A stretch of 37,894 bases of DNA from UBA9410 sp036123585 (GCA_036123585.1 JAZADN010000110.1:1-37894); one strand, 5' to 3'. Shown: positions 1 through 9,602, counted from the stretch's first letter. Program-made: numbers and translations. Notes: a model not told the origin generated them from the letters alone.

Positions 1-225
1 TAGGTGCCAGATCAGACTGAAGTCACCAAGTTCGCTGGCTGTGTAGAAGACCCGGTCCAGGGTGGGGTGGCCGCGCAGGCGTTCCCAGGCCCTGTCGACC
101 GCCTCGTCGAGGGACGCGCCGAGCGGCCCTAGCGGGTGGCGGTCGGCGTGCTCGGCCTCAGCGCCGGGGCGCCTATCGGAGTCCTCGGACGGGGGGCCGA
201 CGGGTTCGACGTCGGCGGGATCCAC
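1..225 (-). CDS. PAP2-family phosphatase-like protein, N-terminal part (runs off the left edge)
   Basis: Only the first 75 codons are present. Reading leftward from GTG at 225-223, the product has a polar, Asp/Glu/Pro-rich N-terminal tail and then a segment ending DRVFYTASELGDFSLIWHL. From memory this resembles the start of the first membrane region of actinobacterial PAP2 (phosphatidic acid phosphatase type 2) proteins, integral membrane phosphatases acting on lipid phosphates. None of the PAP2 catalytic motifs lie inside the window, so the family call is inference. The start is well fixed: an in-frame TAG lies four codons upstream, and the hexamer TAGGCT sits 6 nt before the GTG, as at many gene starts here. 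It follows the ggr gene in the same direction after 196 nt containing two strong hairpins, so it is probably a separate unit. Confidence 0.5.
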   Translation of the reverse strand, partial: MDPADVEPVGPPSEDSDRRPGAEAEHADRHPLGPLGASLDEAVDRAWERLRGHPTLDRVFYTASELGDFSLIWHL

Positions 226-231
226 AGACCC

Positions 232-237
232 AGCCTA
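232..237 (-). promoter_or_regulatory. Putative -10 element, leaderless start of the PAP2-like gene
   Basis: TAGGCT on the minus strand, 6 nt upstream of the GTG start. The spacing puts the predicted transcript start at or next to the start codon. No convincing -35 box seen. Confidence 0.5.
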
Positions 238-291
238 CGGGGACCGGATCTGGGCGCCGATCAGGGTTCAGGATCGTGCGTGGCCGACGCG

Positions 292-320
292 CCGGTGGTC
301 AAGGACCTAGAGACCACCGG
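292..320. terminator. Perfect 9-bp inverted repeat (hairpin A)
   Basis: CCGGTGGTC (292-300) and GACCACCGG (312-320) are perfect complements separated by 11 nt. It lies between the end of the ggr gene (422) and the start of the PAP2-like gene (225). No T-tract follows on either strand, so an intrinsic terminator is possible but not proven. Its right arm shares four bases (317-320) with hairpin B, so the two cannot form together. Confidence 0.5.
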
Positions 321-343
321 GGGTGGCGGCGAACCACCCCCGG
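317..343. terminator. Perfect 10-bp inverted repeat (hairpin B)
   Basis: CCGGGGGTGG (317-326) pairs perfectly with CCACCCCCGG (334-343) around a 7-nt loop. On the minus strand it is the first structure after the ggr stop codon, about 80 nt downstream, and is the likeliest end of the ettA-to-ggr transcript. It competes with hairpin A. Confidence 0.55.
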
Positions 344-421
344 CGCAAGATCTGCCAGTGGGCTCCGGGCGAACTGCTGACTGAGGTCGGGTCTTCGTCG
401 AGAGTCGGACGGCCTGTGGGG

Positions 422-1657
422 TCAGGTGTCGGCATGGGCGCCAGCCGTGGACAGCACGCCCCGTCGCCACCGCCGCGGCGTGGCCAAAAGGGCCCTTGGG
501 TAGTCCTCGAACATCCAGCGGGCGAAGTTGCGGCGGGTCCACGGCGTGAACCCGGCCAGCCGAACCGATGCCCGAGCGCCCACAGGGCGGGTCAGGACGC
601 GCTGCAGGGCCAGTGACATGCGGTGGTCAGCCACCAGGTGCCGACGGACGTCCCGTCGATAGCGCTCGGCGACCACGGCACCTCTGTTGCCGGCTACCTC
701 GTCTGCGGAGAGGTGTGCCTCGGCGGCCAGGATCCCGGTGAGGAGGGCCTGGCCAATGCCCTCGCCGGTCAGAGCGTCGGTGGCCGCCGCGGCGTCGCCG
801 ACGAACAAGACGGGGCCGTGAGCCAGCACCGCCCGGTCCACCCGGGCCGGGATGGGCCATGCGGTGCGGCGGCCCACTGGGCGGGCGGCGTCGCCCAAAA
901 CCCGGCGGACGTCCCGCCGGTCCATGAGGCCGTCCCAGATCCGACCGGTGTCGCCTACGTCCACCGGTCCATCCCTGAGCACTCCGAAGCCCACATTGGC
1001 CCGACCACCGGGAAGCGGGAACGACCAGACGTAGCCGGGGAGTAGGTCGGGCTCGAACCAGACGTGGAGGTCTGCAGCCTCGGGTCCCACGTCGGACACG
1101 TACTGGCGGAAGGCGTGCCATTCGCCCCGGTACCCACCCACGGAGAGACCCAGTAGGCGACGGGTCGGGGACCACATGCCGTCAGCGGCCACCACCACGG
1201 TGGCCCGGACCTCTCCGAGCCCGCTGACGGTGGTGGTCGCTCCGGCGTGGTCGGTCTCGATCCCGGTCAGGGCGTGGCCCTCGGCAACCTCGGCACCGGC
1301 GGATCGGGCCAGGTCGAGGAGCGCCGCGTCGTACTCGCGCCGGGAAGCCACTGCCGCATACTGGCCAGCGCCCGTCGGCAGCGGTAGTCGGACGGTCCGT
1401 CCCGACGGCGAGTGCAGGACGGCCCCGTCTACCACCTGCCAGCCGGCGACGTTCGCGGGATCCAGGCCGAGTCGCTCGCCGAGCCGCAGGGCCAGTGAGG
1501 TCAGGCCGTCCCCGCAGCACTTGTCGCGGGGAAACGTCGCCTTGTCGATCAGCAGCACCGACCGTCCGGCCCGGGCAGCCGTGATGGCCGCAGCGGAGCC
1601 GGCGGGCCCTCCGCCGACCACCAGTGCGTCGACCCGGCGGGAGGCGGCGATGGACAT
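422..1657 (-). CDS. Geranylgeranyl-reductase-family FAD-dependent oxidoreductase
   Basis: The 411-aa protein has an N-terminal Rossmann FAD-binding motif (VVGGGPAGSAAA), then the FPRDKCCGDGLT segment typical of the geranylgeranyl reductase family. Further on is the second FAD motif, LFVGDAAAATDALTGEG. Family members reduce prenyl double bonds using NAD(P)H; in mycobacteria one (MenJ) saturates the menaquinone side chain. A menaquinone or prenyl-lipid reductase role is plausible here but not shown by the sequence. The start is taken as ATG 1657-1655, one base after the nucS stop codon, because the Rossmann strand begins eight residues later. A longer frame from 1726 would overlap nucS. It is the last gene of the ettA-led leftward unit and is followed by strong hairpins. 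Confidence 0.85.
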   Translation of the reverse strand: MSIAASRRVDALVVGGGPAGSAAAITAARAGRSVLLIDKATFPRDKCCGDGLTSLALRLGERLGLDPANVAGWQVVDGAVLHSPSGRTVRLPLPTGAGQYAAVASRREYDAALLDLARSAGAEVAEGHALTGIETDHAGATTTVSGLGEVRATVVVAADGMWSPTRRLLGLSVGGYRGEWHAFRQYVSDVGPEAADLHVWFEPDLLPGYVWSFPLPGGRANVGFGVLRDGPVDVGDTGRIWDGLMDRRDVRRVLGDAARPVGRRTAWPIPARVDRAVLAHGPVLFVGDAAAATDALTGEGIGQALLTGILAAEAHLSADEVAGNRGAVVAERYRRDVRRHLVADHRMSLALQRVLTRPVGARASVRLAGFTPWTRRNFARWMFEDYPRALLATPRRWRRGVLSTAGAHADT

Positions 1658-1658
1658 C

Positions 1659-2339
1659 TCAGAAGAGCCGGAGTTCGTCGGACTCGATGCCACGGAGTTC
1701 GTCGTAGTCCACGACCACGCAACCAATTTCGCGGTCCTCGGCCAGCACCCGGGCCTGAGGCTTGATCTCCTGGGCCACGAAGATCCCCCGGACCGGACGA
1801 AGCATGGGGTCGCGGTTCAGGAAGTCCAGATAGCGGGTGAGTTGCTCGACGCCGTCGATCTCTCCACGTCGCTTGACCTCGACGGCGACCGCCTCGCCGT
1901 TGGCGTCGCGGCACAGCAGATCGACCGGGCCGACGTCGGTGGGGAACTCCCGGCGGACCAGACGGAGGCCGTCGGCGATTGACGTGGGGTCGGCGGCCAG
2001 GAGTTCCTGGAGGTGGGCCTCCACGCCGTCCTTCTGGAGGCCTGGGTCGACACCCATCTCATGGTCGAGTTCGGCCAGCACCTCGTGGACGGTGATGGTC
2101 AGCACCTCGCCCTTGGGGTTGCGGACGGTCCACAAGGCCTCGACGCCCTCCTCGGCGGCTTCCTCTACGGTGAGCGTGTTGGGGGCGTTCATCCAGTTCA
2201 AGGGCTTGTAGGCGCCGCCGTCGGCGTGGACGGCCACGCAGCCGTCCGCCTTGACCATCAGAAGGCGGATGGCCTCTGGGAGGTGGGCGGTGAGCCGGCC
2301 GTCGTAGTCGACGGTGCAGCGGGCCACGACGGCGCGCAC
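1659..2339 (-). CDS. nucS: NucS/EndoMS mismatch-specific endonuclease
   Basis: This 226-aa protein matches the NucS family along its length. The N-terminal domain has CTVDYDGRLTAHLPEA and GGAYKPLNWM. The C-terminal RecB-like nuclease domain carries the PD-(D/E)xK residues: Asp140 in PVDLLC, then Glu154 and Lys156 in VEVKRRG, then Gln166. NucS cleaves both strands at mismatched bases and provides mismatch repair in Actinobacteria and Archaea that lack MutS/MutL, usually with the beta clamp. The C-terminal tail ESDELRLF resembles a clamp-binding end (inference). GTG at 2339 is the only start that gives the family N-terminus; the length is close to the mycobacterial enzyme (about 223 aa). It lies 14 nt after cysQ and 1 nt before ggr, so it is co-transcribed. 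Confidence 0.95.
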   Translation of the reverse strand: MRAVVARCTVDYDGRLTAHLPEAIRLLMVKADGCVAVHADGGAYKPLNWMNAPNTLTVEEAAEEGVEALWTVRNPKGEVLTITVHEVLAELDHEMGVDPGLQKDGVEAHLQELLAADPTSIADGLRLVRREFPTDVGPVDLLCRDANGEAVAVEVKRRGEIDGVEQLTRYLDFLNRDPMLRPVRGIFVAQEIKPQARVLAEDREIGCVVVDYDELRGIESDELRLF

Positions 2340-2353
2340 GGGTGGAACGACTC

Positions 2354-3118
2354 TCAGCCGGCCAGGGCGGCCAGTACGGCGTCGGCCAGCTCGACGCGGC
2401 AGACGAGTAGGTCGGGCAGGTACGGGTCTGGCCGGTCGTAGGCCAGGGGGCTGCCGTCGAGGCGCGAGGCGTGCAACCCGGCGGCTATCGCAACGGCCAC
2501 CGGCGCGCAGCTGTCCCACTCGTACTGGCCGCCGGAGTGCACGTAGCAGTCCACCTCGCCGCGCACCACGGCCATGGCCTTGGCCCCGGCCGACCCCATC
2601 TCGACCAGTTCACCACCCAGGGCTTCACACGCCGCTAGGGCCTCGGCCGGCGGACGGGAACGGCTCACCACCATCCTGGGGTGGTCGCTGACCGGGGGCA
2701 GGCCTTCGACGGCGGGCGGCTCCAAGGTCGACAGGGTGACGCCCAGGCCGGGCAGGGCCACGGCGCCGGCCGTGGGCACGCCGTCCTCGGCCAGGGCCAC
2801 GTGCACGGCCCAGTCGGTCCGTGGCGGCTCGGAGTACTCACGGGTGCCGTCCACCGGATCGACGATCCAGGTGCGGCCGCCGGTGCCTCGCGGGGGATGA
2901 TCCACATGGGCGCTGCCCTCCTCGGACAGGACGGCGTCGCCGGGCCGAGCCTCGGCCAGGAGGTCCATCAGGAACTCGTGGGACCGCTGGTCGCCCTCGT
3001 GTTTCATCACCGACGCCGGTGCCCCGTTGGCGGTCAGGCGGTGGCGGATCTCCAACAGGACAGCCCCGGCCCGGGTTGCCAGATCCACGGCGAGGCGGTG
3101 GTCGTCGACGGTGGCCAC
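2354..3118 (-). CDS. cysQ: 3'(2'),5'-bisphosphate nucleotidase / inositol monophosphatase-family phosphatase (CysQ)
   Basis: The 254-aa protein belongs to the lithium-sensitive, magnesium-dependent phosphatase superfamily. Metal ligands are visible in SEEG (about residues 65-68), DPVDGTREY (87-95) and EWDSCAPVAVA near the C-terminus. GSAGAKAMAVV and the end region ASRLDGSPL...DPYLPDLLVCR strongly resemble mycobacterial CysQ, which hydrolyses 3'-phosphoadenosine 5'-phosphate and some inositol phosphates, recycling the by-product of sulfate assimilation. GTG 3118 is chosen because the conserved helix starts a few residues later; the longer frame overlaps the upstream gene. No sulfur genes are adjacent, so the cellular role rests on homology. 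Co-directional with the flanking genes at 14-16 nt spacing. Confidence 0.88.
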   Translation of the reverse strand: MATVDDHRLAVDLATRAGAVLLEIRHRLTANGAPASVMKHEGDQRSHEFLMDLLAEARPGDAVLSEEGSAHVDHPPRGTGGRTWIVDPVDGTREYSEPPRTDWAVHVALAEDGVPTAGAVALPGLGVTLSTLEPPAVEGLPPVSDHPRMVVSRSRPPAEALAACEALGGELVEMGSAGAKAMAVVRGEVDCYVHSGGQYEWDSCAPVAVAIAAGLHASRLDGSPLAYDRPDPYLPDLLVCRVELADAVLAALAG

Positions 3119-3134
3119 GTGCCGTCCGGCCCTG

Positions 3135-3478
3135 TCAGTCGCCTGCCGAGCGGCGGCCCAGCTCGATGGCGGCCCGGACGGTGGCGCGTACCTCGTCTTC
3201 GTCGCCGCCACCCGCCACCAGGCGCTGCACGCCCGCTTCGATCTCGGCGGCACGTGCCTCGTCGGCGCTGGCCGCCTCCTCAACTGCCGGGACCAGCACC
3301 CCGACCAACAGCAGGATCAGAGCGCCGGCGGCAGCCACGAGGCCGAAGGCGAGGGCGCCGTCGATGCTGTCGGCGATCGAGGTGACGATCATCCCGGCGA
3401 TGCACGAGGCGCACAGCACGAGCGCCGCGCCACGGACGGCGCTCGGCGAAAGCAGGCGGGTCCGGGCGTCGGCAGCGC

Positions 3479-3482
<4 letters not shown>
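3135..3482 (-). CDS. Small two-helix membrane protein of unknown function
   Basis: I do not recognise this 115-aa product. A short polar N-terminus is followed by two hydrophobic helices (about residues 18-37, GAALVLCASCIAGM, and 43-68, FGLVAAAGALILLLVGVLV) joined by a short DSIDG loop. The C-terminal tail is acidic and Ala-rich (EEAASADEARAAEIEAG) and ends with a charged amphipathic helix, probably cytoplasmic. Its ATG overlaps the ettA stop codon (ATGA, 4 bp), indicating translational coupling, and cysQ follows after 16 nt. It is therefore expressed with the translation factor EttA, but nothing in the sequence gives a function. Confidence 0.75.
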
Positions 3483-5176
<1,694 letters not shown>

Positions 5177-5184
5177 GAGCGCCG

Positions 5185-5190
5185 AGGCTA
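5185..5190 (-). promoter_or_regulatory. Putative -10 element for the ettA unit (leaderless)
   Basis: TAGCCT on the minus strand, 8 nt before the ettA ATG. It lies in a 55-nt divergent region shared with the HAD-gene promoter at 5220-5225. Confidence 0.5.
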
Positions 5191-5219
5191 CCGGTGGTGT
5201 CAGGGAGAGGCCCGGTGCC

Positions 5220-5225
5220 TACGCT
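5220..5225 (+). promoter_or_regulatory. Putative -10 element for the HAD hydrolase (leaderless)
   Basis: TACGCT, 6 nt before the GTG at 5232. It faces the ettA promoter across 29 bp. Confidence 0.5.
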
Positions 5226-5231
5226 CGCCCA

Positions 5232-5864
5232 GTGCCCGGGATCGAGGCGGTGCTGTTTGACTTCGGCGGGGTGGTCCTGACCAGCCCGTTCGATGCCTTT
5301 GCCGCCTACGAGGCCGAGGCCGGCCTGCCCCCCGACACAATCCGCCGGATCAACTCGGCCAATCCCGACTCCAACGCCTGGGCGCTCTTCGAGCGGAGCG
5401 AGGTCGACGCAGACGGATTCTGCCGACTCTTCGAGGCCGAGGCGGCTGCCCTGGGACTGGTGGTTGACGCCCGGCGCGTCCTAGCCGGGCTGCACGGCGA
5501 CCTTCGGCCAACCATGGTCGAGGCCGTGCGCCGCTGCTCGGCGGCTCGACGGACCGGCCTGCTGACCAACAACGTAACGCCGTTGGCCCAGCAGGAATCG
5601 GCCCGACCTGAGGTACTGGCCGTGGTCGACCTTTTCGACGTGGTGGTGGAGTCCAGCGTGGTGGGCTTCCGCAAGCCGGAGCCGGCGTTCTACGAGACGG
5701 CTTGTCAGCGGCTCGCCGTGCAGCCGTCGGCCTGCGTGTTCCTTGACGACCTCGGCATCAACCTCAAACCGGCCCGGGCCATGGGCATGACGACCATCAA
5801 GGTCGGCGACCCCGCCGAGGCGATCGCCGAACTCGAGTCGCTCCTCGGGTTCCCCCTGGGTTGA
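5232..5864 (+). CDS. HAD-superfamily (subfamily IA) hydrolase
   Basis: The 210-aa protein has the HAD motifs in order: motif I LFDFGGVVLTS at the N-terminus (the usual second Asp is Gly, common in this subgroup), motif II GLLTNN, motif III Lys in GFRKPEP, and motif IV FLDDLGINL. The segment between motifs I and II is an alpha-helical type-I cap. Related proteins include the C-terminal phosphatase-like domain of epoxide hydrolase/ACAD10-type proteins and small-molecule phosphatases; the substrate cannot be read from sequence. The second Asp of motif I is normally the general acid/base for phosphatases, so activity may be weak or different. GTG 5232 is chosen because it directly precedes motif I and has TACGCT 6 nt upstream. 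Confidence 0.8.
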   Translation: MPGIEAVLFDFGGVVLTSPFDAFAAYEAEAGLPPDTIRRINSANPDSNAWALFERSEVDADGFCRLFEAEAAALGLVVDARRVLAGLHGDLRPTMVEAVRRCSAARRTGLLTNNVTPLAQQESARPEVLAVVDLFDVVVESSVVGFRKPEPAFYETACQRLAVQPSACVFLDDLGINLKPARAMGMTTIKVGDPAEAIAELESLLGFPLG

Positions 5865-5899
5865 CGCCCGTCGGGGCCGCTGTCGCCCCTCCCGGGTCC

Positions 5900-5905
5900 T
5901 AGTCT
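5900..5905 (+). promoter_or_regulatory. Putative -10 element for xthA (leaderless)
   Basis: TAGTCT, 8 nt before the GTG at 5914. Confidence 0.5.
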
Positions 5906-5913
5906 CGGACACC

Positions 5914-6705
5914 GTGCGGATCGTCACCTGGAACGTCAACTCGCTGAAAGCTCGGATCGACCGCGTCGAGGCATGGATGACTGCCGCGTCGCCGGACGTC
6001 CTGTGCCTCCAGGAGACCAAAATGGCCGATGAGGCCTTCCCCCATCACCGGTTCGCGGCGTTGGGCTACGAGTCGGCCCACCACGGCCAGGGCCAGTGGA
6101 ACGGGGTGGCCGTCATCTCCCGGGTCGGCCTCGACGACGTCCGGTCCGGATTCGCCGACGGCCGGGACGACCCCGACCCCGATGCCCGGATCCTGTGGGC
6201 TACGTGCGACGGGGTTCGGGTGGCCTCGTGCTACGTGCCCAACGGACGAGCGGTTGACCACGACCACTACCGCTACAAGCTGGACTGGCTGGGCCGTCTC
6301 CATGACGACCTGGTGGCCAACACGAAGCCGGCCGACCAGCCGGTGGTGGTGGTCGGGGACTTCAACGTGGCGCCCGACGACCGCGACGTCTGGGACCCGA
6401 TGGCGCTCGAGGGCAGCACCCACGTCACCGAGCCCGAGCGCGATGCCCTGCAACGCCTGGTCGGCCTGGGCTTCGTGGACGTCTTCCGGGAACGCTTCGA
6501 GGACGCCGGCCTCCACTCGTGGTGGGACTACCGGGGCGGCGCCTTCTACAAGCGGATGGGGATGCGAATCGACCTCTTGTACGCCTCGGCTCCGGCGGCC
6601 GCCGCGCTCGACTTCGTGATCGTGGATCGCAACGAACGCAAGGGAGAGAAGCCCAGCGACCACGCACCGGTGGTCGCCGATTTCCACCTGGTGTCAGGCT
6701 CCTGA
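5914..6705 (+). CDS. xthA: Exodeoxyribonuclease III (AP endonuclease)
   Basis: The 263-aa protein is a complete exonuclease/endonuclease/phosphatase-family member. Visible motifs are RIVTWNVNSLKAR (N-terminus, metal-coordinating Asn), LCLQETKM (catalytic Glu), the SCYVPNGR tyrosine segment, VVVVGDFNVAP (Asp/Asn pair), RIDLLYAS, and the terminal KPSDHAPVVADF containing the catalytic His. ExoIII cleaves DNA 5' to abasic sites and removes 3' blocking groups during base-excision repair. GTG 5914 gives the exact family N-terminus, with TAGTCT 8 nt upstream. It converges with the helicase gene, with only 28 nt between the two stop codons, and forms part of a local concentration of DNA-repair genes (nucS, xthA, uvrD2-like). 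Confidence 0.95.
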   Translation: MRIVTWNVNSLKARIDRVEAWMTAASPDVLCLQETKMADEAFPHHRFAALGYESAHHGQGQWNGVAVISRVGLDDVRSGFADGRDDPDPDARILWATCDGVRVASCYVPNGRAVDHDHYRYKLDWLGRLHDDLVANTKPADQPVVVVGDFNVAPDDRDVWDPMALEGSTHVTEPERDALQRLVGLGFVDVFRERFEDAGLHSWWDYRGGAFYKRMGMRIDLLYASAPAAAALDFVIVDRNERKGEKPSDHAPVVADFHLVSGS

Positions 6706-6733
6706 GCTCACCCCGGGTCCGGCCTTCTGGGGG

Positions 6734-9118
6734 TCAGCCGTCGGCCAGGAGCGCTAGGAGCTCCGCTCCGAAGTCCTCGACCTTGCGGGGCCCGATGCCA
6801 GATACGGCCAGCAGTTCGTCGACGTTCGTGGGTCGCGCCTCGGCCAAGGCGTCGAGGGTGGCGTTGGTGAGGATCCGGTAGGCGGAGACGTCGGCCGCCC
6901 GGGCCGTCTCAGTTCGCCAGGCGCGGAGCCGGTCGTGGAGTGGTGAGTCGCCCACAGGTCTAGGGGCCCTCGCCTGGGCAGGGGACGCGGCGGCGTCGGA
7001 GAGGCTCCCGGCCACAGCGTTTTCGGTGGCCGAGGGCGCCGGGCGATCGTGGTGGGACAGCACTGCCAGGATGCCCGGACCATGGAGGTCGACCCTGGTG
7101 GGTCCAATGCCGTGGACGGCCTGCAGTTCCTCGTGGTCGGTGGGCCACCGTGCCACCAGGTCGGCCAGCGTGGCGTCGGTGAACACGACGTAGGGAGGAA
7201 CGTTCGCTGCCCGTGCCGCCGCGCTCCTGAACTCGCGCAGCGCGACTACCACCGGGTGGTCGGGCAACGGTGTCCGCCGGGTCCGGTCGGCCATCTCCCG
7301 GGCGCGTCGGGCCCCCTCGGATCGACCGACCGGTCGTTCGAGGCCGGCAATGGCCGCCTCGAGGTCGGCCAGCCAAGGCGAAGGCCGCCGGGCAGCCGAG
7401 CGTTGGCCGAAGGTCCGCTGGCCGGCCCAGGTGCAAAACAGGCGGTCCTCGGCCCGGGTGAGGGCCACGTACAGCAGGCGGCGCTCCTCGTCGCGGGCGT
7501 CGAAGTCCTTCGCATGGGCGATGGGAACGAAGCCCTGTTCGAGGCCAGCCAGGTGAACCGTCGGCCACTCGAGGCCCTTGGCGGCGTGGAAGGTGGCCAT
7601 CTCGACGGCGTCGGCATGGTCATCGTTGGTCGAACGGGCCTGGGACCGGACCCACGAGGCGAACGCCTTGCCGCTGCCGGACGGCTCGAGGGCCAGGTAC
7701 TCGTCGGCTAAGCGGGACAGTTCGGCGAAAGCCGCCGTCCGTCCGGCGTCCACCTGGGTGGCTTCGTCGTCCGGGCCCGACGCTGTCGACCCATCGGTGT
7801 CCTCGGTGGTCGCGCCGCGCAGGTCACCGAGCAATTTGGAGAGCGCCAGGTTGGTTCGTCCCAACTGGGCAAGCTGGGCCCTGACGTCGGAGCGGTCCAG
7901 CAGTCCGCTTCCGGTGCGGGTGCGAATGGGGATGCCAGCGGCCTGGAAGGCCTCGACGAGAGGTTCGGTCTGGGCGTTGGTCCTGACAAGGACCGCCTGA
8001 TCGCGCCACCGGCCGTCCGGCCCACGGACAGTGCGGGCCCGACTGGCGATGGCCTTCGCCTCGGCGTGTTCGTCCGCGTAACCCTCGACCACCGGATCGG
8101 GTCCTCGGTCGCGGTTGGCCTCCATCGGATCCCGACCCACCAGCAGGCACGCAGCGGCCCGCAAGACCTGCGGGGTGCTGCGGTAGTTCTGGCGGAGTTC
8201 CAGCACCGTGGCCCCGGGGAAGTGAGTGGCGAACCGCATCAGGTAGTCAGCGTCCGCCCCGTTCCACCCGTAGATGGCCTGATCTGGGTCGCCAACCGCA
8301 CACAGGTCGCCTCGACCGTCCAACCAGCCGGCCAGCAGGTCGAACTGGAGGGGGTTTACGTCCTGGAATTCGTCCACGTAGAGGTGCCGGAACCGCCACC
8401 GCTGCGCCGCAGCGAACCGCTTGTCGGTGGCCAGGGCGTGGCGGCACAGGTCGAGCAGGTCGTCGAAGTCGACCAGGTTGCGGGCCGACTTGGCCTCCTC
8501 GTAGTCGGCGTAGATGCGGGCCACCGTGGGAGCCGGAAACGGAGGCGTCCGCCCGGAGTCCTCAGCCATCGCCGCGTAGGCCTCGGGGCGGATACGGCGG
8601 GCCTTGGCCCACTCGATTTCAGAAACTACGTCCAGGGCGACCGTGGACCTTTGGTCGCGGGGGACCAACGGTCCGATGACGCCCATCTTGCGGTCCAGTA
8701 GTTCGGGTTCCGGCTGGCCGGTCTCGTGCCACCAGGTACGCAGTTGGGCCAGCGCGACGGCATGGAAGGTCCCGGCGGCCACCTGGTCACGCATCCCGAG
8801 GCGCCGCAGGCGAGAGCGCAACTCGGCGGCGGCCTTGCGGGTGAAGGTCAGGGCCAGCACCCGACGAGGGTCGTCACGGCCGGTCAGCGACCGCCAAGCA
8901 ATGCGGTGGGTCAGCACCCGGGTTTTGCCCGAGCCGGCGCCAGCGTGGACGGCCAGGGGTAGGCCGTCGGCAGCGACCGCCTCGCGCTGCTCGTCGTTCA
9001 GTCCGACCAGCAACGCCTCGGCGTCCGCGGCCGCGGACGCTCCCTCGTCGCCGAACAGGCTTCCGGGAGAAGTGTCCGCCCCCACTCGGGAGCCTGTCCG
9101 ATCGTCCGCAGCGGCCAT
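6734..9118 (-). CDS. UvrD2-like superfamily 1A DNA helicase with two C-terminal HRDC domains
   Basis: This 794-aa helicase has the SF1A motifs in order: Q motif LNDEQREAV (40-48), Walker A AGAGSGKT (59-66), TFTRKAAAEL, motif II VDEFQDVNP, motif III GDPDQAIYGWNGAD, LRQNYRS, motif V TFHAAKGLEWPTVHL and motif VI RRLLYVALTRAEDRL. Two HRDC domains follow, at about 619-687 (DNA 7058-7264) and 724-794 (6737-6949), joined by an Ala/Pro-rich linker. Mycobacterial UvrD2 has a similar core but, as I recall, one HRDC domain. Such 3'-5' helicases act in repair or replication restart. ATG 9118 is chosen because TAGGGT lies 7 nt upstream; the longer frame from 9166 lacks support. Confidence 0.9.
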   Translation of the reverse strand: MAAADDRTGSRVGADTSPGSLFGDEGASAAADAEALLVGLNDEQREAVAADGLPLAVHAGAGSGKTRVLTHRIAWRSLTGRDDPRRVLALTFTRKAAAELRSRLRRLGMRDQVAAGTFHAVALAQLRTWWHETGQPEPELLDRKMGVIGPLVPRDQRSTVALDVVSEIEWAKARRIRPEAYAAMAEDSGRTPPFPAPTVARIYADYEEAKSARNLVDFDDLLDLCRHALATDKRFAAAQRWRFRHLYVDEFQDVNPLQFDLLAGWLDGRGDLCAVGDPDQAIYGWNGADADYLMRFATHFPGATVLELRQNYRSTPQVLRAAACLLVGRDPMEANRDRGPDPVVEGYADEHAEAKAIASRARTVRGPDGRWRDQAVLVRTNAQTEPLVEAFQAAGIPIRTRTGSGLLDRSDVRAQLAQLGRTNLALSKLLGDLRGATTEDTDGSTASGPDDEATQVDAGRTAAFAELSRLADEYLALEPSGSGKAFASWVRSQARSTNDDHADAVEMATFHAAKGLEWPTVHLAGLEQGFVPIAHAKDFDARDEERRLLYVALTRAEDRLFCTWAGQRTFGQRSAARRPSPWLADLEAAIAGLERPVGRSEGARRAREMADRTRRTPLPDHPVVVALREFRSAAARAANVPPYVVFTDATLADLVARWPTDHEELQAVHGIGPTRVDLHGPGILAVLSHHDRPAPSATENAVAGSLSDAAASPAQARAPRPVGDSPLHDRLRAWRTETARAADVSAYRILTNATLDALAEARPTNVDELLAVSGIGPRKVEDFGAELLALLADG

Positions 9119-9125
9119 CGGCCGC

Positions 9126-9131
9126 ACCCTA
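9126..9131 (-). promoter_or_regulatory. Putative -10 element for the UvrD2-like helicase (leaderless)
   Basis: TAGGGT on the minus strand, 7 nt before the ATG at 9118. Divergent from the zincin gene promoter. Confidence 0.5.
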
Positions 9132-9209
9132 GCGATGGCCCGTGGCGGCCTTCCCCGACCCGGCACCGACCCAGCTCGGGTCCGGGACGGCCCTCCGAGG
9201 CGCCGGACC

Positions 9210-9215
9210 TACGAT
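9210..9215 (+). promoter_or_regulatory. Putative -10 element for the zincin gene (leaderless)
   Basis: TACGAT, 6 nt before the ATG at 9222. Confidence 0.5.
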
Positions 9216-9221
9216 CGGCCT

Positions 9222-9575
9222 ATGGAGCCGGTCTCCCCCGAGGCCTTTGACCACCTGGTGGCCGAGGCCCTCGACTTGCTGCCGCCCGAGCTGGCTGTGC
9301 TCATGGACAACGTGGCCGTCCTCACCGCCGACCGGGGTGACCAGCCCGACTTGCTTGGGCTCTACGACGGCGTGCCGCTGACCGAACGGGGCGACTACGG
9401 CGGTGCGACGGACTGGACGATGCCCGACCGCATCCACCTGTACCGCCTGGCCCTCTGCGAGATGTGCGCCGACATCAACGAGCTTCGCCACGAGGTCGCG
9501 GTCACCGTGGTCCACGAGGTGGCCCACCACTTCGGCATCGACGATGACCGCCTCCACGAGCTGGGCTGGGACTGA
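9222..9575 (+). CDS. Small zincin-like metallopeptidase-family protein
   Basis: The 117-aa protein matches the small zincin family (Pfam Zincin_1 type). Its C-terminal part has the zinc-binding HExxH as HEVAHHFGID followed by DDRLHELGW, where the later His or Glu can serve as third ligand. The N-terminal half (LPPELAVLMDNVAVL) resembles the family pattern. The natural substrate is unknown for the family; it is a single cytoplasmic domain without signal peptide. ATG 9222 has TACGAT 6 nt upstream. The gene is divergent from the helicase and convergent with the ElaA-type acetyltransferase, so it is probably monocistronic. Confidence 0.85.
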   Translation: MEPVSPEAFDHLVAEALDLLPPELAVLMDNVAVLTADRGDQPDLLGLYDGVPLTERGDYGGATDWTMPDRIHLYRLALCEMCADINELRHEVAVTVVHEVAHHFGIDDDRLHELGWD

Positions 9576-9602
9576 GCTTCGGACTAGTCCCTTACCGGGA
9601 CT
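9568..9602. terminator. Alternative hairpins between convergent genes
   Basis: AGTCCC (9586-9591) can pair with GGGACT on its left (9568-9573) or on its right (9597-9602, 5-nt loop TTACC). The region lies between the stop codons of the zincin gene (9575) and the elaA-like gene (9622) and could terminate transcription in both directions. There is no T-tract. Confidence 0.4.

Noticed and set aside
6706..6733. Terminator between xthA and the helicase gene
   Set aside because: Only a five-pair ACCCC/GGGGT stem with a long loop; could be chance in GC-rich sequence.
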